A DNA stretch of 64,000 bases from Larix kaempferi (GCA_027924585.1 BSBM01001138.1:14744501-14808500), one strand, 5' to 3'; shown: positions 16,644 through 29,444, counted from the stretch's first letter. Translations and numbers: made by a program. Notes: generated by a model not told the origin, from the sequence alone.

Positions 16644-16845
16644 ATCTATGTTTATGTCAACATTCCTGTTTGGAAAAGTTTAAGATGGGAATAGTCCAGT
16701 TCATTCTTTTACAAACTTGTGGTAAGGGATTCCTATTTGGTTGCTTGCAGCTGGGAATGCTCTGTGATAGTCTAGATAATATGGGTCAAGCTCTGTAGTC
16801 TGTTTACATGCAGTAAAATATAGTTGTTTTATTTACAAAAAAAAA

Positions 16846-19023
16846 ACCATGGTGCTTGATCTAAATGAGTTTAATTTATGGTTTTATCCCCTTGTTTCCC
16901 CCTTAACCATGTTTAGGCCTCAAGACCCATTTCGATTACACAAAACCTGCTCATGGTGACCATAACTCACTTAGATTCCAATGAACACTAACCATGGCCC
17001 CAAGAACCATTATTGGTGTGGTCCAAAGACACATTCCTATTTAGGCCCTATGTCACAATTTAAACATGGCACCCATATTAGGACAAAGATACCCTATAGG
17101 GGTCCAATGTGATGGTTTGAGGATCCATTCATGGAACTATATATTATGTGAAGACTCAAGGGTTGTATATATTGTTCATGGCTCTTTATCCAAAGAATAT
17201 TCATTTAGGAAAATATCTCTTATTGTCCTACCTTGACCTTCATCGGACCTTGAGACCTATTCTTGGTTCACTATTAACCTAGTCATGGTGGTCATATCCC
17301 ACTTGGAGGTGAATTATACCCTACAAAGGTCATATGTGTTTTTCCAAGGACTCATCTATGGTGCTTCATCTTGAGAAAAAATTATTAGCATTGGAATTTC
17401 TTGTTTCCCTCCCTCAACTATGGTCAAGGAACTGAGACCCATCAATGATTACCATGACTTATAATGGAACCCATATTCAACTTAGATGATAAATACTCCC
17501 TAAATAGTGCTTGTTCCATGTTTTTTCAGTGTTATTCATGGTTCTTGAACTTGGGAATGTTCAATTAGGATTAAGGCCTTTATTTCTCCTCTTGTAGGTT
17601 TTTAGGCCTTGATACCCATTTCTAGTGCACAAAACCTAATAATGGAACATGTATCCCACTTAGAGGCCTTCTAAGAACCCTTATAAAGGACTCATGTGTG
17701 GGTTTGAGGACTTGTTCAAATATATTAAGCATGTGAATATTCACTATTATCCCTGAGGCACTTGTTTTCCCTCCTCAACCATGGTCAAGACCCCACAACC
17801 CATCCTCAGTGCACACAACTTCCTAATGGCATCCATATCCAACTATAATTCCAAACATGCCCTATTATGAGTGCCTCTATTGCATGTGTTGTTCATGGTG
17901 ATCAAGGTTGATAAGCTACATTTAAGGATTGAGGTCCAAGTGTTGTGTTTTCCTCCCCTAAACATGGTTCTTGAGCTCGATTAGGGCTTAAATCCCTTAC
18001 TTCTCCCCTAACCATGTGTGGGCCTTGAGACCCCTTCCCACTACACAAAACCTTCACATGGTTACCATATCTCACTTCGTTCTCATGAACCTTAACCATG
18101 GGCCCAAGACACATTACTATTTAGGTCCTATATTGTAGTTTAACCATGGCACCCATATCTATTTAGTAGGTTAGAGATACAATATAGAATTCTAGTGTGC
18201 TGGTTTGAGGGTCCATTCATGGCATTATATATCTTGATAAGATCTATGTTCTAGATGTTGTGAATGGCACTTCATCTCAAGAAGTTTCATTTAGGGAACA
18301 AGCCTCTTACAATAATCCCTTGACCTTGGTTAGACATTAAGACCTATTCTTGGTTCAAAACTAACCTAGTTATGGTCGAAATATCCCACTTAGAGGTGAA
18401 TGAAAACTTATAGAGGTGATGTGTGTTGTTTTCGTGACTCAACCATGGTGCTTTATCTCGAGAAGAAATTGTTGTCATTGGAGGCTCTTTATTACCTCCT
18501 TTGACTATGGAAAAGGACTTGAGACTCGTCCAAGATGTCCAATACCTTGGAATGACACCCATATTCATCTTAGATGCTAAATTTTACCAGGGGATAGCTT
18601 GTGTCATGGTTTTTATGTGTCATTCATGGTGCTTGATATCAAGAAGGTTAAATTAGGGATTAAGGCTATTATTCCCCCCTTGACAATGTTTATGGCTCGA
18701 CATCCATTTCTAGTCCACAAAACCTAGTCATAGTGCTTGTATCCCATTCAGAGGCCTACAAATAAACCCTATAGAGGATTCATGTGTTGTTCCAATTACT
18801 CATTCAAGGTTCTTGAGCCCAAGAAGATTCAACAATATCTTGAGGTACTTTTTTTCTTTCTTTGATTTTTATGCCTCATGACCCATCCTCAATGTGCAAA
18901 ACCTCGCAATGGCATCCATATCCACATTTGATGCCAAATATGCCATAGACCATATTGTGTTGTGGTTTTTAAGTGTTGTTCATGGTGAACAGGATCATGA
19001 AGTTACATTTAGGGTCTAAGGCA
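16846..19023. repeat. Satellite-like array with ~1.09-kb higher-order repeat
   Basis: Degenerate monomers of about 165-190 bp share cues such as accatggtcaagg, agacccat, cacaaaacct, cccacttagagg and tgttcatggtg. Cue positions recur at nearly constant spacing: about 16905/17995, 17223/18311, 17397/18488, 17580/18672 and 17760/18843. That is roughly 1085-1092 bp each time, giving two successive higher-order units of about six monomers. Nothing is coding. Confidence 0.75.
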
Positions 19024-19486
19024 TGTTCAACTAACACGGGATATTTCTGGAAGATCGAACACCTTTAGAAATCGCTCACACGAGCATATTACAACTCAAC
19101 ACATTAATGTTTTTAGATGGTTTAAACCCTCAAAAAGGGAAACACTACACGACCCCAACCAAATAGCTACTAGAGGCAATATTATTATGCAAAATAAAAA
19201 AAAGATGTTACAATGAAATTCTCATAATCAATCAACTAGCAAATGACCCTCAATGCTCTTTAAATATAGATCATGGACCAATTGGGTGTTAATCCATGGA
19301 TTAAGGGCCATTAAGATCAAGGTGAGAATGAAATGCCGGATCATTCTATGTCTAGAACATATCGTGACTATTGGAATTCATATGTACAAATGCATGCCGA
19401 TGCATACTAAAGAAATGCATTTTACCTAAAGATACATTATAACAAGTTGATATTAACTAACACCTAAGTGTCTAAATATCCTAACA
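19024..19486 (-). repeat. Copia 3' LTR (left)
   Basis: It runs from tgttcaacta to tatcctaaca with TG...CA ends, and is homologous to 24710-25162. On the minus strand the adjoining internal sequence is aagggggga, a polypurine tract at about 19487-19496. Confidence 0.88.
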
Positions 19487-19742
19487 TCCCCCCTTAAGAA
19501 CAGCTTGGGATAGGATTGAATTATTTACAAAAGTGACACTACAGGAGGAGGAACGAGGCATTAGAGCCTATCCCCCCTTAATGACAAATTCATGAAATCC
19601 TAACATAGAGTGAAGTTTAGAAAAAATTGCTTTTGTAAGAGACTTTGTGAATATGTCTGCAACTTGATCATATGTAGGAAAAAAGAGCACTTCAAGAATG
19701 CAATCATGAATAAGATTTAGAAAGAAAAATTACATACATATC

Positions 19743-22700
19743 TCAATGTGTTTGTTGCACTATATATTTGGCGATCTTGATGGCACTTTGATTGTCACAA
19801 AAAATGATAGTTATATGTTGATTTTTGAATCCAAAATCTAAAAGGATTTTCGAAGCCACAAATAGTTTGAATTGCATTAATTGTGGCTTGATACTTTGCT
19901 TATGTTGAAGAAAAAGAAAGAGCTTGTTCTTTCTTACAAGCGCAAGTGATAGGTCTAGAACCAATACAGAAAACATAACTTGCAGTACATTTCCGATCAT
20001 CTAGGTCATCGAACCAATCTGAATCAATGAAATCAACTAGCAAAGGAGCCCCCCCTAAACTGCAATGATTCCCAAAATGAGATGTACCTTGAATATATAG
20101 AAGTATCCTTTGTGTTTCTTTCCAATGGATTTCATGTAGAATTTGCATATATCGGGAAAAATACCAACAACAAAGTAAATATCAGGACGAGCATGAGTAA
20201 AGTATAAGAGACTATGAACGAGTTGATGATACAGGGTGGCGTCTACTTCAGGTGAAGTGCAAGTGGTATAAATTTTGACTCCAGACTAGAAGGGAGATGG
20301 GGTTGGTTTACAATATTCCATGTGAAAGCGACGAAGAAGGTCAGAAGCATACTTAGATTGAGAAAGAAAATTTCCTTCTTTGGCTTGCAAGATTTGGAGG
20401 CCAAGAAAATAATGCAAATGTATTAATTATATCATTTCAAATTTATGCTTAAGACTATATTTCACATGGGTTAAAATTTTATGGTCACTACCAGTAAGAA
20501 TAAGGTCATTGACATAAAGAAAAAGAATGATGAGATGGTTTCCTACTTTCTTGGTATAGACATTGGGGTCAGAATGGTATCTATAAAAACTAGTTTCAAG
20601 GAGAAAGATATCCATTTTAGCATGCCAGGCTTGAGGATCTTACTTAAGGCTATATAGCGATTTCTTAACGCCACAGACAATGATAGAGTCATTTTGAACA
20701 TAGCCAATAGGTTGTTACATGTAAATTTCTTCCTGGAAATCCCCATGAAAGAAGGAGGACTTGACATACATTCGATGGACCTTCCATTTGTGTCCCATTT
20801 TTGGAAGGAGGCAAGGGAAAGAACAAGATAGACGGAGTTCATTTTGGCGATAGGGGAAAATGTTTCATTGTAGTCAATTCCTTCAACTTGGGAAAATCCT
20901 TTGGAAACTAACCTTTCCTTAAATCTTTCAACACTTCCATGTGATCATTTCGGAAGAGGTACAAGATCCCAAGTATCATTTTCCATTAACGAACAATATT
21001 ATTTATCCATATTTGTGTCCCAATCTGTATTTCTTGAAGCTTCTGCAAATGTCTCTGGATCATGATTCTCTAAAACTTGATCCAAAAGAGAAGTGACTTT
21101 GGAATCACCAACAAAATCACTAGCTACTTCACATGTTGTACGAGCCTATCGAGGAAGCAGTTCTTTTGGTGCAACTAGAGGAAAATGAGTAGGTAGAGGT
21201 ATATTTTTATCCTCATTGTCATCATCAAAATCCAGAGTAGGAACAAAGTCAAGGAAGCTGGGAGTAGAAGATGTCATAAGCATCAAAGATGGCTCATAGG
21301 CCATAGATGGTATAAACATCGAATTAGGCTTGTAGGTCGAGATATTTTCATCAAATTTAACATATCTTATAATAATTATATCATGGGAATGTAGTTGAAG
21401 AAGTAAATAACCTTTGACATATTCAGAATATCCAACAAATATTCACTTTGCACTTTTAGGCGACAATGCTTTTTGTTTTTCATAAAGAATATGATCCCAT
21501 GCTTCACTACCAAACACATGGAAGTGGATAACATATGGTTTAACTTTACTCCATGCTTCTTTTGATGTTATGTATTTTAAATCTTTAGTGGGAGGGTGAT
21601 TAACTATGTAATTGGAAGAATTTATGGTTTCAACCCAATATTGGACACTTGGTCGCTTAGCTTGGAGCACACAATTATCCATTTCTTTTAATGTGCGATT
21701 CTTTCTCTCAATAACACCATTTTTTTGTGGTGTATATGGAACAATATGTTGCATTCGAATTCCATGTTTAGTGCAGTAAGCTGTAGTGAATTTGTTGTTT
21801 ACATATTCATCTCCATTATATGTTCTTAACTTGTGTATTTGATGTCCAGATTGTTTCTCTACAAGGACCTTGTAGGAAAAAAACTTGTCAAAAAATTTAC
21901 TCTTAAGTTTTAAGAAGTAAACCCAAGTGTGTCTTGAGAAGTCGTCCATGAAATTTAAGAAATACTTGAAGCCATAGAAATAAGCATAAGGATGTAGAAG
22001 AGATGAGAGGAAGAACCGTTCATTGGTTTCTAATTAGATAGTTGTTGCAATTAGTGATATTTTAAATGACCAAACCGATCATGCTAAATTTTGTTCAAGT
22101 CATCGTCGTGAGCAATAAAAATTAAGGGAAAAGGAGATGAACCAAAGTTCTTAAATTTTTACAACTTAGTAATATCATCAACGATTCTAGTAGCTAGGAT
22201 AACTCGTGGGGGTCATCTCAAGTGGTAAAGATGAGAGGTTGTAAATGGAAGGTCACATGTTCAAATCCACCCAATATTACCTATGGCCATGTTTAGGGCC
22301 CTATGGATGCACCTAAGGGTATAGTTGTAGAAAGATTGGATCCCTGGAGCCCATGTCATGCGAGTACTAGCCCAACTCCAGTTGCCAATCCCCTAGTAAA
22401 AAAAAAACAATTCTAGTAGCTAGGACATGTTTTGGATCTTTGAAATATTTGATTACAACTTGGTGATGTGTAAACATTATAGTCTTACCTTCACCATAAT
22501 GAGTGATTTGATAGACTGACAGCAAATTGTAGGAAATTCTTGGAACACATAATACATTAGTGAACTAACCATCATTTACCTGAACTATTCCATATCCCAC
22601 AACATTAAAAGATCTATCATCACCAACAAATATTTGTTTGGTATTACATATATTCATAGTAGAAAATATGGTTTATCCTTAGCCATATGATAAGATACTA

Positions 22701-23863
22701 CATAATCAATGAGACACTCATTTGAAGAAGAAGAAGAAAAAGAAGAATATGCATTGAATGAAAAACTAGAAGCACAAGGTGCATGTCCATGATTTGTAGA
22801 GTCAGAAGAAGAATCAAGGTGGATCTTTTGTTTTTTCATTTCCACTTATAAGGCTTCCATATTCTCGAAACACTTGGATTCTACATGACCATATTTCTCG
22901 TAAAAATTGCAATGATGCATACTATTCTTATCTTTTGATTTGGTTCCCTTGTCACCATTGAAAGGATGGGCTAGTTGAGTGGGTTTGGGACCCTTATTTT
23001 GCTTATTATTGCAAGGATGTTGCTTCTTCAGATTCTTGAGTTTGTTCTTATGTTGTGCCACTAAGTCTTTGCTAGATGTATAGAAATTGTTGATTACTCC
23101 AAGATGTATGATCTTATCTTGATCTCTAATCATAGAATCACAAAAAATTCAATAGTGGGTTCTGTATAGTGATCCCACAGAGATTTTTTCATGGAGTAAA
23201 AGGTAGATACAAAAAAAGGCAGAACCAAGCTTGGAAAGAATATGAAAAATACATTGCTTGCCTTTCCTTTTTATGCCGCATTCTTCAAATAAGAGTCTAA
23301 GGGTTTTGTACTTAGATAAGTAGTCTTGAATGCAAGAGAAATCACTTGGATTTAAGGTAACCAACTCATTTTCAATATTTTGACCTCAAATGTCATTGTG
23401 TTTACCAACCACAGTTTCGAATTTATCCCAAGTCATATCTGGTTTATCAATTCCTTGAAGGTGGAATCATAAATCAGTAGAATTGACATCCCAATTAATC
23501 CACACGCTTCATCACATTTATGTCCTATCTTATTTTCTTATCATCACCAGTAAGTTCATTTTATTTTCCCATGGTAATCCAGTAAAGTTCCCTACTTCAT
23601 AGAACATCCTCCACGCAAGCTTTCCATGAGAAGTAGTTGGTATTGGTAAGAAAAATGTCACATGGAGTGGCCATATTATAACACACATATAATATGGCTT
23701 CAAAAATAGAAATTAATGGTCTAGATGCAAATATCTTGGAAAAATAGGCAGTTGAAATAAAAATCGTATTGAAAATGAACTTTGGAAGCCAAAGGTATTC
23801 CCTTTTAAATAAAGGCATAAAAATGAACCAAGGAGCCATCTGGCAAGTATAAGTGATCCACAT
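19743..23863 (-). pseudogene. Copia polyprotein remnant (gag-int-RT-RH)
   Basis: Coding remnants lie in copia order but are broken by stops and frameshifts. The gag N-terminal part is at 23863-23149. A basic and zinc-knuckle region is at 23133-22846, where the second Cys of the knuckle has become Tyr (CNFYEKYGH). The integrase core is at 21949-21443, with DDFSRHTWVYF and NGVIERKNRTL; the second catalytic Asp of the DNG motif reads Tyr (RTYNGDEY). RT is at 20842-20427, with YVND in place of YVDD. The RNase H tail is at 20148-19743. None of these could give an active protein. Confidence 0.9.
22200..22409 (+). mobile_element. tRNA-derived SINE inside the copia element
   Basis: A ~210-bp insertion is flanked by a 16-bp target duplication, attctagtagctagga, at 22184-22199 and 22410-22425, and ends in about ten A. 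Near its 5' end are a pol III A-box-like sequence (ctcaagtggtaaag, about 22217-22230) and a B-box-like sequence (acatgttcaaatcc, about 22255-22268), with tRNA-like spacing. It is oriented opposite to the copia. Confidence 0.85.
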
Positions 23864-24691
23864 GGCAATGAGAGAAAAAAATGCAATAAAGAATCCCTCC
23901 CTTATTAACTTTTCCTATAAGCTCACTTTTACAAATAAGTCACTTCAAAATAAGTGACCCACTTTTATAAAACATGTGGGAAGCACTTTTACAATATGAC
24001 TACTTTATAATTTAAAGTTACATAAATTTTACAAAAAATGGACCTCTTACTTTTTAAAGTAACTTTCAACCAAGTTATCTAAGTAATAGATTTAGTAATA
24101 TTATGGAGGAGAATGGTGTTGTTGTTGGAAGAACATGTCTACCCAAAAAACCTTCTTATTTTTGCTTGCAAGGCACTTTCCACAACCAAAAAAAAAAAAA
24201 TTGAAACTAAAATGTCTCATACTTGGGGTAGTCCTTGGTTATATTTCTCAGAAAAATGTAAGTTTTCTCACTATTTCTGGTTTACCAAATTTTGAACAAA
24301 GTGCATGGCAAAGAGCATATGTAGATCCTCCCCACTATGTTTCTAATTTTTTAGGTTCGCACAGAGCACACAACAACGAAAATATACAAATTGAAAAGGT
24401 AACAAACCATAAATAAATAAAACTAGGATAAAATATGAAAGAATATGAGAAGATATTAAAAATGCGTAATTGTAAACAATATACCTATGTATCTAATAAA
24501 ATGGCCATATCTTGGGAAAACATAAACCTTTTTCGGTGAAACAAAAAGCATTTCCAAATAAAATCATCACTCCAGACGCAATAAAAAAACTCTCTCATCC
24601 CATAAATGCATAGAAATATCAAGATCACAAATCCTTTGATTCCCTAGCAACATTGGTTCAAGATCTCGATCATTAACCTAAGTAGAACTTC

Positions 24692-24709
24692 ATAAGAGCT
24701 CTGATACCA
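24692..24709 (-). other. Primer-binding site of the copia element
   Basis: On the minus strand, TGGTATCAGAGCTC directly follows the LTR end. This is the classic complement to the 3' end of initiator tRNA-Met used by plant LTR elements. Confidence 0.85.
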
Positions 24710-25162
24710 TGTTCGACTAAAACATAATATTTCTAGAAGATTGAACGCATTCATAATTTGCTCACAGAAACAAATCATAGATCAATACACTAATGTTTTT
24801 ACGTGGCTTAAACTCTAGAAGAGGGAAACACTCCACGACCCCATCCAAATAGCTACTTGAGGAAATATTATTATGCAAAAGAAAATGAATGTTACAATGA
24901 GCTTCTCATAATCAATCAACTAGCAAACGACCCTCCATGCTCTTTAAATAGAGATCATGGACCAACTGGGTGTTAATCCACTGATCAATGGTCGTTAAGA
25001 TTGAGGTGAAAATGAACCGTCGGATCACTCTATGTCTAGAACATAGCATGACTGTTAGATTATATATGAACAAATGCATACTAAGGAAATTCACACTTTA
25101 CCTAAAGATACATTATAACAAGTTGACCTTAACTAACTCCTAAGTGTATAAATATCATAACA
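24710..25162 (-). repeat. Copia 5' LTR (right)
   Basis: It starts tgttcgacta and ends tatcataaca, and is homologous to the left LTR with numerous substitutions and small indels. The minus-strand end leads directly into the primer-binding site. Confidence 0.88.
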
Positions 25163-25285
25163 AGGACGAAGTGTTTTCCACCCCTAACTATGGTGATTGA
25201 GCTCAAGAAGATTCATTTAGGGTTTAATCCCCTTGTCCTACCCCCCCCGCGAAACTTCTTTGGTCCTCAAGACCCATTTTTGTTT
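25163..25285. repeat. Satellite-like array, last segment
   Basis: This resumes the array interrupted by the copia: aagtgttttccacccctaac, then gagctcaagaag and the agacccattt cue. It matches the short F-type and following A-type monomers seen near 17938-18030. Confidence 0.65.
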
Positions 25286-26001
25286 TAAGTAAAGGAATGT
25301 GTGTTTACTTTTAAAAGCGTGTGTATGATTTTACAACATAGTATGAGGAGGGAAACATGGACGTGTGCGTGGGACATGCATGGAGGTTCGATAAGGCACA
25401 AAACAATTCAATTGGAACGTGTGCACATTTCTAGAGATTGTATACATCTCTACAATTTTCAACAAGCACATGTTCCTATTGCAGCGATTTTGGGAAGCAA
25501 CTCCTTGTATCCTCACATATATATTCATGATTTTTAATATTAACATGACTTTTTTTTGTGCAAGAAGGAACCTATAACACTATTATTGCGTAATACTATA
25601 TTAATATATGTAATAATTATATTGATTCTTCTTATTATTAATCAATAAATTTCAATTCCTATGAGTTTGGATATTGGAAGGAGAAGTTATGAATTAGAAT
25701 ATTGAAATTTGTCCTCCAAAACCCGGAGGGGATTGCTTAACCGTGGACTATCAAATCTATAATCTATTCATCTATTAAAAGTTAAGGATGAGAGAAAGTG
25801 TTATGTCTAGACAACTTAGGAGAAAATGCATTGGTAGAACATATTAGAATATGACAATAATTTTTTTTTCATTTATCCAAGCCAATGTTTTAAGCTAAAA
25901 TATCATAAAATGAAACTTTTAGTTTTTATTATACATATATAGATAGATAGATAGATAGATAGATGAAAAATGTTATACCTAATTTAATATAATATTAACT
26001 A
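25286..26001. other. Intergenic with a (GATA)n microsatellite
   Basis: No gene recognised. A tract of about six tagatagata-type repeats lies at about 25940-25964. Reading frames at 25.3-25.55 kb overlap on both strands and show no domain. Confidence 0.6.
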
Positions 26002-26296
26002 GGGAAAATTTTAAGGATCCATAATTTTCTCAAAGTGTGGAAACCTTGGCAAATCTTACTAATTTTTAAATTTGAAACCATAAAATATTTGACGATTTAA
26101 AAAAAAAATCAAATTTCTAAGGACTTTTTATAGTTTTTGGACAATTTTGGTGATTTTTAGAGTAAAAAAAAAATTATCCCATGGAATTTGGGTGAATCAT
26201 CTTTGAAAAAAGGACAAATTGGTGAATTTGTTTTTGGAAAAAATGTCCAAAATTATCCCATGGGATAAATTTTGCCCCTAAAATTTTCCTTGAATT
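26002..26296. mobile_element. Possible MITE with ~16-bp inverted ends
   Basis: The left end is gggaaaattttaagg (26002) and the right end is cctaaaattttcctt (about 26281-26291), imperfect inverted repeats about 290 bp apart. The body is AT-rich and non-coding, with further inverted phrases (aattatcccatgg). No clear target duplication could be fixed, so this is tentative. Confidence 0.3.
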
Positions 26297-26329
26297 ACTA
26301 ACATTATATTATTATTAACTTAGGATGAT

Positions 26330-27240
26330 GGACAAAAGAGGATTGGGTGGGACTAGACAAATGTATTCTTTGCAAGAATTGTAGTGAAACCGTCAACCAT
26401 GTGTTTGTGAATTTTTCTTCATCTAGAAAATTATGGAAAGATGTTACTAAAGGAACTGTTAGCAATCCCAAATGAGATAAGGATAATTTGTGGGACTATT
26501 TCTTGGATTGGCTTATAGACAAGAAAAGTATATGCATATAAGGTTCTTCCTTGTCTTTTTATTTTTGGGATATCGTGGTCTCAAAATCAAAGGTTTTTTT
26601 GGGATTGATTCTCTTATGTTGTTATGGTATCCCATCAAATTATATTGGCACTTTAGGACAATGAAAGAGCTCCTTAGGAGAACTCTAGTAGAAAGAGCTC
26701 CTCAGGAGCACTCTAGTAGATCTGTGTTGATGCTTTGCATTGATCATGAGACTCCTTGGGGATTATTTGATGGAACAATCCAAGGAGTGCATACTTTTTC
26801 ATGACCCTTCACATTACTTTATGTTGAAGGTTGTTGCTAGTGAAGGTTCAAATAATCGAGTTGAATTTTATGCCCTTTGAGTTCTTCTATTTTTTACTAG
26901 TGGAAAAGGGTTTAAAAAAATTCAAGTCTTTAGAGACTCAAAGCTTGTAATAGACTAGGAAAATCACAAGTGTAACATTGGTAATTCATGTCTACATCCT
27001 ATTCTGAATCTAGTTAAAGAGGTAAAAGAGTATTTTGAACTTATCTCTTTTACACATGTCTATTGTGAATTCAATGACTAGGAAAACATATTGTTTAATG
27101 AAGCTTTTCTTTTGCATAAGGGTACCCAAGTTGAATTGGAATTCAGAGGAGGCACTCTCTTTTCAGATAAACAAAGATCTGTGTATTAATCATTGACTAG
27201 TTATTTGGTTAATGATTTTGAAATTTTAATAGAATATATC
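26330..27240 (+). pseudogene. LINE (L1-type) ORF2 C-terminal remnant
   Basis: Reading with stops gives, first, a zinc-binding region of non-LTR reverse transcriptases (CILCKNCSETVNHVF, then SRKLWKDV) at about 26370-26450. An RNase H domain follows at about 26745-27190, with PWGLFDGTIQGVH (first catalytic Asp), then FRDSKLVID and ISFTHVYCEFND. This domain order is that of plant L1 ORF2 tails. The reading frame changes near 26.48 and 26.81 kb and has in-frame stops, so it is dead. The 5' part of the LINE is absent. Confidence 0.8.
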
Positions 27241-29438
27241 TAAGCTCTTGATGCGGTCCTTTAAATCCTACAAGAGGTAGGCTACCTTTGTTTCTTAGGA
27301 TGGTTAAATGTGTCTATGACGCTACAAGATGGTTGTAATATGTTGTTCTCTATGCTTTGAACCTTTGAACTGGACAATGCATGCCACACTTGCTAGGTTT
27401 TGAGTAAGAGGTAAATCTAAAATAGGGTATAGTGTTTTTGTTTGATGTATGGCACTAATTTTTTGTGAAGACTTGGTACTACATAACCTCTACCCAACCT
27501 CAACCATGATGGAGAATAATGAATACTAAGTATCTTACAGATAATATTGGGTGATAAACCACTCTTTTTGTCCAGCCTAGAGTAAGACCAAAACTTACTT
27601 ATAATTGGCTATGAGCTTGTCTTCCTGACTTAAGGAAAGAGGTTTATGGCCCAAGACATAAAGGAATCTAGTAGGAGAGGAAGTCTATCCCCTTGTGGAC
27701 CACCAATGGGTTATTTTAGGTAGTGTGGTTTTCTTTAAATAATGGTGATGAGTCATCATGCATTCACTTATAACAACCATGGATAGAGAAAATCCAAAAA
27801 TTCTTTATAACATATAATCTCAAAATTAAATGCAATACACCCTATGCAGTCCTCCTCATAGAAGCAAGTATCTCCCCCATTAAGAGCATGTCTATGACCA
27901 AGTACATAATGTACAAGAACAACATAAACAACATGGGAAACAAGAGGCTTCATGAGATTGCTTCAAACTGTAGTCAAAACTACAGGTAACTTAAACGAGG
28001 TTGGCATAAAGACACCAACTCTTGGCTAAATCATTTGGGAGTCATGGAAGAGTTCACTCTACATAATAGTGATAATACTAACAATATTCTTACATCAAAA
28101 TTTAAGGAGAAGTTGTGGTATGATAAATAATTAGAAGATAATAGAAAATCAAAATATTATAAGGAGGTGATCATTGATCAACCCTAATCTAAAAGATCAA
28201 AAGTATCTCTATGCTTTAACTAGTGTAAAGAAGAATATCAACATTCCTAAAATAGAAACAAATTGTCACGAGATCCATAATGTCATAGAGCACTAGTCAT
28301 TTCATAAAGTGTAGTGGCATGAAAGCATTTGTCATCTTTGTGACTTTGACCTTCCTAACATTTTAACTCATCACAACTATGGTGATTTAGGAATGCTTCT
28401 CTTAAATATTTTCAAACATATAAATAAAACCAAGTGATGCCTTTCCTTTTAAAAGTTTCATAAACCAAAATTGATCTCAATAAATGCTAATAACAATCAT
28501 CGTCATCATCATTATCTATACTAACAATTAACAACTAAATTACAATATTCCACCTTCGAAAAAAATATTAATATAATATTTATGTCTAATTTTTTTAATA
28601 TAAAACATTGTATTTTAAATAAAAATGCTAACACCAAACCGTCAAAGCTTTTTTTTCCCGGAAGCCTATCCAAATCATTACAGTGTGCTCCTACTTTTTA
28701 TTGTCCATCAGCATTAGTTGACCATAAGAAAATTATCTTCTTTATGGAATAACTTTTATATTTTGAAAAAAGAGACGTACTATATGAAAGAGGCATTATT
28801 TCGGGACATAATCATAACATTCACAGTATAATCACTCAATGGTTTCGCTCTCACCATGCACTAGTTCAACTTTGATTAAATTATCCTCCTATTTTTCGTA
28901 TTGTTAATAATGAGCATAATAAAATAATAATTAAAAAATTGTTTATTATGGATATGAGATGAATATCATTTTTTTAATATTAATTTATAGAATCTTTGAG
29001 TAAATAATCTTCCTTTAATAATTAACCTATTAAAATAATAATTAAACAAAAATGCATATTAAAATAATAATTAAACAAAAAGGTTTATATTAAATCAATA
29101 TTAGTATTATGGATATGAGATAAATATTATTTTTCTAATATTAAATTGTAGAATGTATTTCGTTTCTCTTATACAACAAAACTTTAATATATCGTTTCTT
29201 ATGATAGAACAAAACTTTAATATAAGAAATAAATTGCATATAAAATTGCTCCTTTGAAATATTTTTGTTTTTGTTCTTGTAACTCTTCACCACATAGCAC
29301 TATAATTTTGTTGGCCCTACATAGACAACCTAAGGTAAAGTAATAATTGTGAACACAAGTTAACGCTATGACGCTATGATGTGCCTATAATATTTTAAAA
29401 TGAAAGTTTTAAATTTAGTTAAAATCCATAGTATTAGT
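27241..29438. other. Non-coding stretch after the LINE remnant
   Basis: The first few hundred bases are probably LINE 3' UTR, but I see no poly(A) tail or target duplication to end it. From about 28.5 kb the sequence is very AT-rich, with small direct repeats (attaaaataataattaaacaaaaa, twice near 29.03-29.08 kb; actttaatat twice near 29.19 kb). No gene recognised. Confidence 0.45.
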
Positions 29439-29444
29439 AACCCA

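Larger units (their letters stand above)
13720..16844 (+). mobile_element. Poly(A)-tailed retroposon (LINE-like or processed transcript)
   Basis: The insertion is bounded by an 18-bp target duplication, aaccatggtgcttgatct, at 13702-13719 and 16845-16862. It ends in a run of A (16837-16846), which is the signature of target-primed reverse transcription. Removing the nested solo LTR (15025-16643 plus 5 bp) leaves about 1.5 kb. The body has an open stretch at about 14364-14916 and a 3' UTR-like end. I recognise no reverse transcriptase in it. It is therefore either a short or deleted LINE or a retroposed cellular transcript. Confidence 0.8.
19024..25162 (-). mobile_element. Decayed Ty1/copia retrotransposon
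   Basis: A full-length but degenerate copia element on the minus strand, inserted into the satellite-like array. It has LTRs at both ends, a PBS next to the right LTR, a PPT next to the left LTR, and gag, integrase, RT and RNase H remnants in copia order. Flanking 5-mers are aggca and aggac, an imperfect target duplication. Comparison with other monomers suggests aaggac was the original target. The LTRs differ at many sites, so the insertion is old. Confidence 0.92.
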
